Source: an uncultured Oscillospiraceae bacterium (GTDB lineage Bacteria; Bacillota; Clostridia; Oscillospirales; Oscillospiraceae). Taken from it: a DNA stretch of 16,712 bases. The stretch spans positions 1 to 16,712 of the forward strand of contig CAKUDE010000040.1 in assembly GCA_934645175.1 (NCBI GenBank), in the 5' to 3' direction. The stretch's first letter is position 1. Each line of letters begins with the position of its first letter. The position numbers and the translations under genes were made by a program. This document shows positions 1-6,721 of the stretch, in pieces. Below the pieces are notes generated by a model. It was not told where the DNA came from, searched no databases, and worked only from the letters and a program-made list of their open reading frames with translations.

Positions 1-30
1 ATCCCGAATAAGTAAAACCAATCAACTCAC

Positions 31-71
31 ACGCCCTCTGCGGATCATTCCGTGGAGGGCGTTATTTTTTT
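31..71 (+). terminator. Intrinsic terminator upstream of the recombinase cassette
   Basis: An 8-bp perfect stem (31-38 with 55-62) is extended inwards by wobble pairs and a CGG/CCG pairing (41-43 with 50-52), and is followed by a T-run at 65-71. It fits a rho-independent terminator for whatever gene precedes the window. A TAA at 9-11 could be the stop of that gene, but too little is visible to call it. Confidence 0.75.
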
Positions 72-129
72 GCAAAATCCCCCCTCAAAACCGTATGCAA
101 ATCTCCGTATGGTGAAGGAGGAATTCTCA

Positions 130-525
130 ATGACTACAGAACAGAAACAACTGATTCTCAAAATGCGCACCGACTTCTGTGGTTATACGCAGATCTCTGT
201 AGCCACCGGACTGTCCGTCAGTTCCGTCAAGTCCTATTGCTACCGGCACGGATTGAACACCGAGGCGCTGAAAGCAAGTGGCGGTTTTTGCCGTCTCTGC
301 GGGAAGCCCATCACACAGCCCTCCCGCACACGACCCAGGAAGTTCTGCTCCAATGCCTGCAAAAGCGCGTGGTGGAACCGGCACCGCTTCGACCATGCAG
401 ACAGTTCTGCCATCACGCAGTTTTCGTGCCCGGTCTGCGGAAAGCAGTTCAGGGATTACGGCAGTGCCCACAGAAAATATTGTTCACAGGACTGTTATCA
501 AAAGCGGGGTGGCGCAGATGAATAA
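130..525 (+). CDS. Helix-turn-helix / double zinc-finger protein of a mobile element
   Basis: The protein is 131 aa. The N-terminal ~45 residues look like a sigma-70 region 4-type helix-turn-helix (a QISVATGLSVSSVKSY stretch at 21-36). Two cysteine clusters follow that should each bind zinc: C54/C57/C73/C77, and C100/C103/C118/C122. The start at 130 is chosen because AAGGAGG lies a few bases upstream; the frame is open further upstream to 52, but that start has no ribosome binding site and falls inside the terminator. The last 8 bases overlap the next gene, so the two are probably translationally coupled. Small HTH/zinc-ribbon proteins of this kind often precede serine recombinases in clostridial mobile elements, which suggests a regulatory or accessory DNA-binding role. 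That role is inferred; the HTH and cysteine motifs are seen. Confidence 0.8.
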   Translation: MTTEQKQLILKMRTDFCGYTQISVATGLSVSSVKSYCYRHGLNTEALKASGGFCRLCGKPITQPSRTRPRKFCSNACKSAWWNRHRFDHADSSAITQFSCPVCGKQFRDYGSAHRKYCSQDCYQKRGGADE

Positions 526-754
526 GTCATTTTACAAAGCCGTCATCGGTTACAAGTCAGCTCTGGCCCAAGCACGGAACCTGATGTCGGCGGGGCTGAT
601 ATCGCCGGAGGAGTACCGTGTAATAGAAACAAAAATGTGCGAGAGATTTGGTATTAAATCGTGCAGCTTATTTCGGGAGGATGACTGGATATATACTCGC
701 TTCAGAGGTAATATGTCAGCTGAAAAGGAGGCGCGATCATGCCAAAAATCATAA
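518..754 (+). CDS. Small SHOCT-like protein preceding the recombinases
   Basis: A 78-aa protein whose ATG lies within the end of the preceding gene (8-bp overlap), with a purine-rich but weak Shine-Dalgarno, consistent with coupled translation. Its core, about residues 13-50, resembles the SHOCT (short C-terminal) domain: two short helices with a LMSAGLISPEEYRVIETKM pattern followed by KYG/RFG-type residues (here ERFGI). Its end overlaps the start of the first recombinase by 16 bp. Proteins of this sort are common immediately 5' of recombinase genes in clostridial elements, where they may bind DNA or assist recombinase oligomers. The specific function is unknown; the family assignment is moderate. 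Confidence 0.75.
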   Translation: MNKSFYKAVIGYKSALAQARNLMSAGLISPEEYRVIETKMCERFGIKSCSLFREDDWIYTRFRGNMSAEKEARSCQKS

Positions 755-2025
755 CAAAAGCGGCAGTTCGGCCGGGAACGGCTGCAAAAACAAAAGTGGC
801 GGCATATGCTCGGGTATCGAGCGGAAAGGACGCCATGCTCCACTCGCTGTCGGCGCAGGTGAGTCACTACAGTAATTTCATCCAGGAACATGACGGATGG
901 GAATATGTCGGGGTCTATTCGGATGAGGCGATAACAGGTACTAAAGAGGATCGGGACGATTTCCAGCGCCTGCTGGCGGACTGCCGAGCCGGAAAAATCG
1001 ACATGGTGATCACCAAGTCCATATCCCGTTTTGCGAGAAATACGGTGACACTTCTTGAAACGGTGCGGATGCTGAAGTCCCTGGGCGTGGATGTCTATTT
1101 TGAGGAACAGGACATCCACACCATCGGCGGGGACGGCGAACTGATGCTTACCATTCTGGCGTCTTATGCGCAGGAAGAAAGCCGTTCGGCAAGCGAAAAT
1201 CAGAAATGGCGCATCAAACGAAATTTTGAGGAAGGATTGCCATGGAACGGCGCACTTCTTGGCTACCGTCTGGCGGACGGGCAGTATGAGATCGTCTCGG
1301 ATGAAGCTGCTATCGTGCGGCGCATTTACGGAGAGTATCTTGCCGGTTCCGGGTACAGCGCAATTGCAAAGGGATTGAGCGAGGATGGTATCCCTACGAG
1401 ATTCGGCGGGGCATGGAGACCTTCCGTGATCTCCAAGATCCTGCGTAACACAACCTATACGGGCAATCTGATTTTACAGAAGACCTTCCGCGAGAACCAC
1501 ATCACAAAAAAGACGGTCATCAACAACGGACAGCTTCCGAAGTATGCGGTTGAGAATGCGCATGAGGCAATCATCGACGCACGAACATTTGAGAAAGTCC
1601 AGAGTGAGATCGGCCGGAGGTCGGCTAAATACGGACAGCCTTCTCCGAGCCGCAATGTGTACCCGTTTACCGGGCTTTTGGAATGTGCCAACTGCGGAAA
1701 ACATTACAGAAGGAAAACCACAGCCGCACGGGTCGTCTGGATCTGTGCGACTTATAATACACTCGGCAAAAAGTACTGCGCTGCCAAGCAGATACCGGAA
1801 GAAACACTGATGCTTCAGAGCAGAACGGTTACCGATGATATTTCTGCCATTCAGAAGATTCAAGTTGCGGACGGAAATATCCTGCGCTTCTTTATGAAAG
1901 ACGGCCGTGTTATCGTCCGGCAGTGGGAAGACCGTTCCAGAGCGGATTCCTGGTCGCCGGAAATGCGGGAGGCGGCACGACAGAGAACATTGAACGGGAG
2001 GAAAAGCGAATGTCAAGAGCGGTAA
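739..2025 (+). CDS. Large serine recombinase, short form (428 aa)
   Basis: Site-specific DNA recombinase of the resolvase/invertase superfamily that cuts and rejoins DNA through a serine-DNA intermediate. An N-terminal resolvase domain (about 18-160) carries YARVS with the presumed nucleophile Ser27 and the SRFARNT motif. A Recombinase domain (about 170-290) follows. A zinc beta-ribbon contains C316, C319, C336 and C347. The usual long coiled coil after the ribbon is missing: only ~80 residues follow and none shows a heptad-rich stretch. AAAAGGAGG lies upstream of the ATG. The gene overlaps its neighbours on both sides (16 bp each), so four genes form one operon. The pairing of a short recombinase with a longer one is reminiscent of staphylococcal CcrA/CcrB. 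It probably excises or integrates the element together with its partner. Confidence 0.93.
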   Translation: MPKIITKAAVRPGTAAKTKVAAYARVSSGKDAMLHSLSAQVSHYSNFIQEHDGWEYVGVYSDEAITGTKEDRDDFQRLLADCRAGKIDMVITKSISRFARNTVTLLETVRMLKSLGVDVYFEEQDIHTIGGDGELMLTILASYAQEESRSASENQKWRIKRNFEEGLPWNGALLGYRLADGQYEIVSDEAAIVRRIYGEYLAGSGYSAIAKGLSEDGIPTRFGGAWRPSVISKILRNTTYTGNLILQKTFRENHITKKTVINNGQLPKYAVENAHEAIIDARTFEKVQSEIGRRSAKYGQPSPSRNVYPFTGLLECANCGKHYRRKTTAARVVWICATYNTLGKKYCAAKQIPEETLMLQSRTVTDDISAIQKIQVADGNILRFFMKDGRVIVRQWEDRSRADSWSPEMREAARQRTLNGRKSECQER

Positions 2026-3596
2026 GAGTAATTCCGGCTACGAAAAACAAATTCACTGCATTGCCGACGGCATCGATTGCGAAGCGCCGTGTGGCGGCTT
2101 ACGCCCGCGTTTCCACCGACAGTGACGAGCAGTTCACCAGCTATGAGGCGCAGATCGACTATTATACGCAGTACATCAAAAAGCGTGACGACTGGGAGTT
2201 TGTCGCCGTCTATACCGACGAGGGCATCTCCGGCTGTAACACCAAGCACAGAGAAGGGTTCAACCGTATGGTGCAGGATGCCCTGGATGGGAAGATTGAT
2301 CTGATCGTCACGAAGTCGGTCAGTCGTTTTGCACGGAACACCGTGGACAGCCTCACCACCGTCCGCAAGCTGAAGGACGCAGGCGTAGAGGTCTATTTTG
2401 AGAAAGAGAACATTTATACTTTCGACAGCAAGGGCGAGCTACTGATTACCATCATGTCGAGCCTTGCGCAGGAAGAAAGCCGTTCCATTTCCGAGAACGT
2501 GACCTGGGGGCAGCGAAAGCGGTTCGCCGACGGGAAGGTCAGTATGCCCTACAAGCACTTCCTCGGTTATGACAAGGGAGAAAACGGGCAGCCGGTCGTC
2601 AACGAGGAAGAAGCGGAAGTCGTGCGGCTCATCTACAAGCTGTTCCTGCAGGGGAAAACGGCATCCGGCATCTGCAAACAGCTTGATGGGATGGGAATTC
2701 CGACGCCCTCCGGAAAAAAGTCATGGAGCCAATCCACAGTCACCAGCATCCTCACGAACGAGAAATATAAGGGCGATGCACTTCTACAGAAGAAGTTCAC
2801 AACGGACTTCTTGACCAAAAAGCAGAAGGTCAATGAAGGCGAAGTGCCGCAGTATTATGTGGAGAACAGTCATCCGGCGATTATCGATCCGCTGGAGTTC
2901 GACATGGTGCAGGCGGAGATGTCCAGACGGCAGAAACTCGGCCGATCCTACAGCGGCGCATCAATCTTCTCCAGCAAGGTCGTATGCGGCGACTGCGGTG
3001 GGTTCTACGGCCAGAAAATCTGGCACTCCAACGACCCGTACCGGAAAGTGACCTGGCGCTGCAACAGAAAATTTAAAGGGAAAACCGTGTGCGAAACACC
3101 CTCCTTAGATGCCGAAACCATCAAGACAGGTTTTCTGAAGGCGTACAACAGGCTCATGGGCAATCGGGAAGAACTGCTTGCTGCCTGCGAGGTCATGCGT
3201 GAGACGGTCAGCGACTGTACGGCGCTGAATGCGGAGATCGATGCGCTGAACACGGAAATAAAGGTTGTCGCCGAAATGGTTGACCAATGCGTCAAAGAAA
3301 ATGCGGTTAAAAAACAGTCGCAGGAAGCCTACGCCCGGAAGTACAATGCACTGGTGAAGCGGTACGATAAGGCGGCGTCAAGGCTGAATGATGCGACCGC
3401 CGAGAGGAATTCAAGAGCTGCCCGTGATCGGGAGCTTCGCATTTTCATCTCCGAGTTAACGGAAAAGCCCCTCGTCCTTGAGGAGTGGGACGAGGAGCTG
3501 TGGGTCAGCATTTTGGAAACTGCTACGGTTCAGAGAAACGGGCATATCATATTCCTATTTAAGGACGGAACGAGCATTGAAGTCGGGGCTGAATAA
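2010..3596 (+). CDS. Large serine recombinase, long form with coiled coil (528 aa)
   Basis: Second serine recombinase of the pair. The resolvase domain (about 27-170) has YARVS with presumed catalytic Ser35, SRFARNT, and AQEESRSISENV at its end. The Recombinase domain follows (about 185-300). The zinc beta-ribbon uses C326, C329, C351 and C361. Unlike the first recombinase it has a helical, probably coiled-coil region (about 375-480) of the kind that controls synapsis and directionality in large serine integrases, and a short C-terminal beta segment resembling the end of the first protein. The start at 2010 has GGGAGG upstream; the frame is open further 5' but would lie inside the preceding gene. 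It is the last gene before the element reaches ssrA, which fits a recombinase encoded next to its attachment site. Confidence 0.94.
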   Translation: MSRAVRVIPATKNKFTALPTASIAKRRVAAYARVSTDSDEQFTSYEAQIDYYTQYIKKRDDWEFVAVYTDEGISGCNTKHREGFNRMVQDALDGKIDLIVTKSVSRFARNTVDSLTTVRKLKDAGVEVYFEKENIYTFDSKGELLITIMSSLAQEESRSISENVTWGQRKRFADGKVSMPYKHFLGYDKGENGQPVVNEEEAEVVRLIYKLFLQGKTASGICKQLDGMGIPTPSGKKSWSQSTVTSILTNEKYKGDALLQKKFTTDFLTKKQKVNEGEVPQYYVENSHPAIIDPLEFDMVQAEMSRRQKLGRSYSGASIFSSKVVCGDCGGFYGQKIWHSNDPYRKVTWRCNRKFKGKTVCETPSLDAETIKTGFLKAYNRLMGNREELLAACEVMRETVSDCTALNAEIDALNTEIKVVAEMVDQCVKENAVKKQSQEAYARKYNALVKRYDKAASRLNDATAERNSRAARDRELRIFISELTEKPLVLEEWDEELWVSILETATVQRNGHIIFLFKDGTSIEVGAE

Positions 3597-3611
3597 GCCC
3601 CTTCTTTTTTT
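3585..3611 (+). terminator. Terminator of the recombinase operon
   Basis: A GGGGCT/AGCCCC stem (3585-3590 with 3596-3601) has a 5-base loop and a following T-rich run (3602-3611). It overlaps the stop codon of the second recombinase. Confidence 0.8.
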
Positions 3612-3620
3612 GCCCGAACC

Positions 3621-3666
3621 GAAAATGCAACGGTCTGTTATGACCGGCTTTGAAAATGCAACGGTC
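3621..3666. repeat. 15-bp direct repeat pair flanking a small dyad
   Basis: GAAAATGCAACGGTC occurs twice, at 3621-3635 and 3652-3666, 31 bp start to start (about three helical turns). Between them CGGTC (3631-3635) and GACCG (3642-3646) form a dyad around TGTTAT. The arrangement, in non-coding DNA between recombinase genes and ssrA, resembles a protein-binding or attachment site. The repeats are directly seen; the function is inferred. Confidence 0.65.
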
Positions 3667-3674
3667 GGGAAGAA

Positions 3675-3766
3675 AAGTATCAGTGTAATTATCAAGGGTG
3701 AAAAACGGCGTGAAAAGGAATGCTTTCACGTTGAAAAACGACGGCGTTTTCAATACGCCGATACTT
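3675..3766. repeat. Nested inverted repeats between the recombinase operon and ssrA
   Basis: An outer inverted pair AAGTATC (3675-3681) / GATACTT (3760-3766) encloses several hairpins: CGTGAAA/TTTCACG (3709-3715 with 3724-3730), TTGAAAA/TTTTCAA (3731-3737 with 3747-3753), and an overlapping CGGCGT/ACGCCG (3742-3747 with 3755-3760). None has a good T-run, so they are not obvious terminators. No credible gene is present from 3612 to 3824. The region may hold recombinase-binding sites or the element end. Confidence 0.55.
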
Positions 3767-3816
3767 ATCTCAAAAGCCGAAATGCGAAAAAGCCTTGTGC
3801 CAAGCCGCTTTCAGAG

Positions 3817-3869
3817 CATAGAAAAAGAACCGCAGTTGTAATACATATCGTATCACAATTACGGTTCTT
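3817..3869 (-). terminator. ssrA terminator
   Basis: A 20-bp imperfect stem with G-U pairs (3825-3844 with 3850-3869) surrounds a 5-base loop. Read on the minus strand it starts right after the tmRNA CCA end and its 3' arm runs into TTCTTTTTC, a standard intrinsic terminator. Confidence 0.85.
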
Positions 3870-3872
3870 ATT

Positions 3873-4220
3873 TGGTGGAGGCGGGGGGAGTCGAACCCCC
3901 GTCCGAAAGCAGCTTGACAGGAATTTCTCCGGGCGCAGTCTGTTATTTACATTCCCTCACACGGACGGGAGCAGACACCCTGCCGCATTTGGTAGCTTCA
4001 TGATTCATGGTGCGGGCAAAGCTTACCGCACACACGTTCTCCACTCAAATCACACCCGAGCCCGGCTCGTGGACCTTCCGGGGCGGATGGGCGCTTAATT
4101 AAGCAGCCAGTGCGTAGTTATTATTGTCAGTTAATTTTAAAAAATGCCCGTTTTTCTGTGGCCAGGCGCCACAGCCCGCTATTCCTGCCTTACCACCCCC
4201 GTCGAAACCGGTACGCCCCC
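3873..4220 (-). ncRNA. ssrA: tmRNA (transfer-messenger RNA), inferred tag (A)DNNNYALAA
   Basis: This 348-nt RNA rescues stalled ribosomes by acting first as alanyl-tRNA and then as mRNA for a degradation tag. The 5' end GGGGGCG (4220 downwards) pairs with CGCCTCC before ACCA at the 3' end to make a seven-pair acceptor stem with one G-U. The 5' part has the conserved GGTTTCGACGGGG, and the 3' part has the T-arm GGGGGTTCGACTCCCCC. The tag frame runs from GAC (4128-4126) to TAA (4101-4099), encoding DNNNYALAA. The resume codon GAC is chosen because UAACU precedes it, matching the UARYY context before known resume codons. The gene follows the cyclophilin gene by 42 bases on the same strand as smpB, so all three may be co-transcribed and the RNA matured by RNase P and 3' processing. 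Confidence 0.97.
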
Positions 4221-4226
4221 ATATCT

Positions 4227-4244
4227 GGCGGAGAGTACTCCGCC
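4227..4244 (-). other. Hairpin just upstream of the mature tmRNA 5' end
   Basis: A perfect 7-bp stem (4227-4233 with 4238-4244) with a 4-base loop lies in the 42-bp gap between the cyclophilin stop and ssrA, six bases before the mature 5' end. It has no U-tract, so it is unlikely to terminate. It could be a processing signal or an insulator in a smpB-cyclophilin-ssrA precursor. Confidence 0.5.
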
Positions 4245-4262
4245 GGAATGACATAAGCTAAA

Positions 4263-4805
4263 TCAGAATCTCCCGTAGGGATCCTTGAGCTTTTTGGGCT
4301 CAGGGTAGGTCTCCCCTTTTGTATCGACGCGGACGGATTTCATCTTTTGCTCCGTCTGCGGGCGGTCATTGCCATCGGTTTTGACCTTGCAGATTTCATC
4401 TACGACCTCCATGCCGCTGAGCACCTTGCCGAAAGCGGCATACTGCTTATCCAAATGCGGTGCGTCCTGATGCATAATAAAGAACTGCGAGCCGCCGGAA
4501 TTCGGGTTTTGTGCGCGCGCCATAGAAAGAATGCCGCGCTTATGCTTGATGGGGTTATCAACGCCATTGAAGAGGAACTCGCCCTTAATGCAATAGCCGG
4601 GACCACCCATGCCGGTACCCTCGGGGCAGCCGCCCTGAATCATAAAGCCGGGGATAACGCGGTGGAAAATCAGTCCGTCATAGAAACCGGCATTTGCCAG
4701 CGCAATGAAGTTGTAAACGGACTGAGGCGCTTTGTCGGGATAGAGCTCGGCGGTAATCACGCCGCCGTTTTCCATTTCAATGGTCACAATGGGATTTTCT
4801 TTCAT
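4263..4805 (-). CDS. ppiB: Cyclophilin-type peptidyl-prolyl cis-trans isomerase
   Basis: The 180-aa protein catalyses cis-trans isomerisation of peptide bonds before proline, helping protein folding. It is a nearly bare cyclophilin domain with FHRVIPGFMIQGG (catalytic Arg49), GILSMARA, a GGSQFFI segment and AAFGKV, all hallmarks of the family. There is no signal peptide, so it is cytoplasmic. A C-terminal tail of ~20 residues rich in Lys and Pro follows. The start is chosen for AAGGAG seven or so bases upstream and for the ATGA overlap (4 bp) with the smpB stop; the frame is open further upstream but that lies inside smpB. The tight coupling with smpB and the position before ssrA suggest a shared transcript, though no functional link to trans-translation is established here. 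Confidence 0.95.
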   Translation of the reverse strand: MKENPIVTIEMENGGVITAELYPDKAPQSVYNFIALANAGFYDGLIFHRVIPGFMIQGGCPEGTGMGGPGYCIKGEFLFNGVDNPIKHKRGILSMARAQNPNSGGSQFFIMHQDAPHLDKQYAAFGKVLSGMEVVDEICKVKTDGNDRPQTEQKMKSVRVDTKGETYPEPKKLKDPYGRF

Positions 4806-5263
4806 CGGTTTTTCTCCTTCATGGCGCGCTCGATCTGACGACGCGCATCCTGATTTGCGGCGTCCTGCCGCTTGTCGTAGAGCTTTTTGCCTTTGCACAG
4901 CGCAATTTCCAGCTTGACGCGTGAGTTTTTCAGATACACGGACAGCGGAACAATGGCATAGCCCTCCATACGGACCTTGTTATACAGCCGCAGGATCTCC
5001 CGCTTGTGCATCAGGAGCCTACGCGGACGCATGGGATCCTTGTTATAGATATTTCCCTTCTCATAGGGACTGATGTGCATCTGACGAACCCACAGCTCGC
5101 CGTCCTTGACGGCGCACCATGCCTCCTTCAGATTCAGCGTACCGAGGCGAACGGACTTAACCTCCGTACCGAACAGCTCGATGCCGGCCTCAAAGCGTTC
5201 CTCCACAAAATACTCGTGAAACGCCTTCGGGTTTTTTGCGATTATTTTCACACCCTTGTCCAT
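4802..5263 (-). CDS. smpB: SsrA-binding protein SmpB
   Basis: The 153-aa protein binds the tRNA-like part of tmRNA and delivers it to stalled ribosomes. Family motifs are clear: KNPKAFHEYFVEERFEAGI near the N-terminus, LFGTEVKSVRLGTLNLKEAW, ALCKGKKLYDKR, and the basic helical C-terminal tail (RRQIERAMKEK) that reaches into the mRNA channel. Length is typical for SmpB. The ATG at 5263 is preceded by AAGGTGGTGAGG; upstream in-frame codons give no family homology. Its RNA partner ssrA lies 582 bp downstream on the same strand with only the cyclophilin gene between, and an extended -10 promoter sits immediately upstream. Confidence 0.97.
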   Translation of the reverse strand: MDKGVKIIAKNPKAFHEYFVEERFEAGIELFGTEVKSVRLGTLNLKEAWCAVKDGELWVRQMHISPYEKGNIYNKDPMRPRRLLMHKREILRLYNKVRMEGYAIVPLSVYLKNSRVKLEIALCKGKKLYDKRQDAANQDARRQIERAMKEKNR

Positions 5264-5285
5264 CTGCCTCACCACCTTCTTTTTT

Positions 5286-5304
5286 ATTATATCATGCCTG
5301 TCAA
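5286..5304 (-). promoter_or_regulatory. Extended -10 promoter for smpB-ppiB(-ssrA)
   Basis: On the minus strand TGATATAAT (TATAAT at 5291-5286) is a perfect extended -10 element. TTGACA (5304-5299) lies only 7 bp upstream of it and is too close to serve as its -35. Transcription would start about 16 bases before the smpB ATG, after the Shine-Dalgarno region begins. Confidence 0.6.
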
Positions 5305-5366
5305 GTGAGATTCTGTAGAATCGCCGCCGAAACATGAATTTCCGAACAAATGAGGAAAACTGCCCA

Positions 5367-5395
5367 TTGCCTCGCAGCGGCAGAATGCGTATAAT
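5367..5395 (+). promoter_or_regulatory. Sigma-A promoter for the membrane-anchored propeller gene
   Basis: TTGCCT (5367-5372) and TATAAT (5390-5395) are separated by exactly 17 bp. The predicted start leaves a leader of about 45 bases before the ATG at 5447. It is divergent from the smpB promoter. Confidence 0.75.
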
Positions 5396-5446
5396 GGAAA
5401 AAAGTGCGGAATGCTCCGCAAAGAACACGAAAGAAGGATTCTACTT

Positions 5447-6484
5447 ATGTCTCAAAACGCGACTGCAGCGCCAAAAACGCATAAGGCGCGCAAGATCATC
5501 CTGATCGTTCTTGCCTGTCTGATCGGACTGGTGCTTCTGGTTCTGATTGCTGCGCGCTGCTACTTCCGTCTGCCCGTGCACGAGTATTACAGCAACTCCG
5601 AAAAAACCTTTGTGATCCCCGGTCTCTCCGATGGGATGATCGTGCAGGGACTTGCCTACGATGACAGAGCCGCACAGTTCTATGTGACCGGCTATCGCAC
5701 GGACGGTAACGCCTCGCAGGTTGCGCTCGTCAGTAAGGAGAGCGGCAAGGAGGTCAAACGCATCTCTCTGGCCGATGCCGACGGTATGCCTTACACCGGA
5801 CACGTCGGCGGAATTACGATCCACGGCGATTATGTTTACGTTGCAAGCAGCAAAGGACTTGTCGTCTACGCCTACGAGGACTTCCAAAGCGCGGAGAGCG
5901 GCAAGAGTATTATGGCGCTCGGTGTGTTCTCCACCGTCACCGCCGATGACAGGCTTGGCGTTGCGTTCACACACGCAGAAAACGGAATGATCTATGTCGG
6001 CGAGTTCTATCGCGAGGCAAACTATCCGACACCGGACAGTCACAAGTACAAGACGGCCGCCGGCGACGAAAACACCGCACTGATCCTCGCCTACCGCTTT
6101 GATGCGACAGCAGAGTTTGGTATCGATCCGACGATCCAGGCTGCGTATTCCGTTACCGGCCTTGTGCAGGGTATGTGTTTCGACGCAAACGGCCGCTTCT
6201 GCCTGTCTACCTCCTATGGTCCTGCCTTTTCTCATATTTATGTTTATGACACGCCAAAGCAGGAAGGTGAAATAACCGTACTTGGACAGACCGTGGCGCG
6301 CTATGTGCTCGATTCATCCAACCTCGCCCTTGATCTGAAGATTGCCCCGATGTCCGAGGAGATCGTTTTTGTGGATGATAAGCTCTATATCATGTGCGAG
6401 TCCGCAAGCAACAAGTACATCTTCGGCAAATTTACCTCCGCAAAATACTGCTACGCAACCGACCTCTCCGCATACGAGAAGTAA
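5447..6484 (+). CDS. Membrane-anchored putative beta-propeller protein, function unknown
   Basis: The protein is 345 aa. A short basic N-terminus (residues 1-16) is followed by one transmembrane helix (about 17-36) and then a ~305-residue domain that should lie outside the cell. There is no lipobox and no obvious signal peptidase site, so an N-terminal anchor is likely. The outer domain shows repeated short beta-strand patterns such as GLAYDDRAAQFYVTGY, GGITIHGDYVYVASSKG, GMIYVGEFY, GMCFDANGRFCLSTSYG and EEIVFVDDKLYIMCES, typical of WD40/YVTN/PQQ-like propellers. I do not recognise a named family or catalytic residues. The start is set by AAGAAGGA at 5431-5438; the frame extends 12 codons upstream without a ribosome binding site. 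It is monocistronic by its own promoter and a downstream hairpin. Confidence 0.85.
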   Translation: MSQNATAAPKTHKARKIILIVLACLIGLVLLVLIAARCYFRLPVHEYYSNSEKTFVIPGLSDGMIVQGLAYDDRAAQFYVTGYRTDGNASQVALVSKESGKEVKRISLADADGMPYTGHVGGITIHGDYVYVASSKGLVVYAYEDFQSAESGKSIMALGVFSTVTADDRLGVAFTHAENGMIYVGEFYREANYPTPDSHKYKTAAGDENTALILAYRFDATAEFGIDPTIQAAYSVTGLVQGMCFDANGRFCLSTSYGPAFSHIYVYDTPKQEGEITVLGQTVARYVLDSSNLALDLKIAPMSEEIVFVDDKLYIMCESASNKYIFGKFTSAKYCYATDLSAYEK

Positions 6485-6526
6485 TTCAGAGCAGGCAGAT
6501 GTCTCTGCGAAAAAACAATTCATACA

Positions 6527-6554
6527 AAGCGACGCAGCCTGCGCTGCGTCGCTT
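6527..6554 (+). terminator. Strong hairpin, probable terminator after the propeller gene
   Basis: A 12-bp GC-rich stem (6527-6538 with 6543-6554) has a 4-base loop. The following sequence is only moderately T-rich, so termination is likely but not certain. Confidence 0.55.
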
Positions 6555-6641
6555 CTGTTCTCTCCGGACGCGCTCGTAGCTCAGAAACACATACGTCCGT
6601 TCGGGAAGCGCCGCTTATTTGCAAACACAATACAATTTCTG

Positions 6642-6670
6642 TTGAAAGAGTCACTCTTATCCGTTATAAT
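6642..6670 (+). promoter_or_regulatory. Sigma-A promoter for cwlD-radA
   Basis: TTGAAA (6642-6647) and TATAAT (6665-6670) are separated by 17 bp, about 50 bases before the amidase start. A vegetative-type promoter for a CwlD-like gene is mildly unexpected, since CwlD expression in Bacillus is sporulation-linked. Confidence 0.8.
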
Positions 6671-6721
6671 ACGAATAGGACAGGCCGGGTGGCAATACAT
6701 TGTACCCATGGGGGTGCTTGT

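Noticed and set aside
52..129. Upstream extension of the zinc-finger gene to ATG 52
   Set aside because: It starts inside a terminator hairpin without a Shine-Dalgarno, whereas ATG 130 has AAGGAGG.
3478..4098. 206-codon plus-strand open frame over the ssrA 3' half
   Set aside because: It is the antisense of tmRNA; the GGGGGSRTPVRK stretch is the well-known false translation of a T-arm region, and it has no ribosome binding site or family.
5299..5304. TTGACA as the -35 of the smpB promoter
   Set aside because: It is only 7 bp from TATAAT; the extended -10 explains the promoter better.
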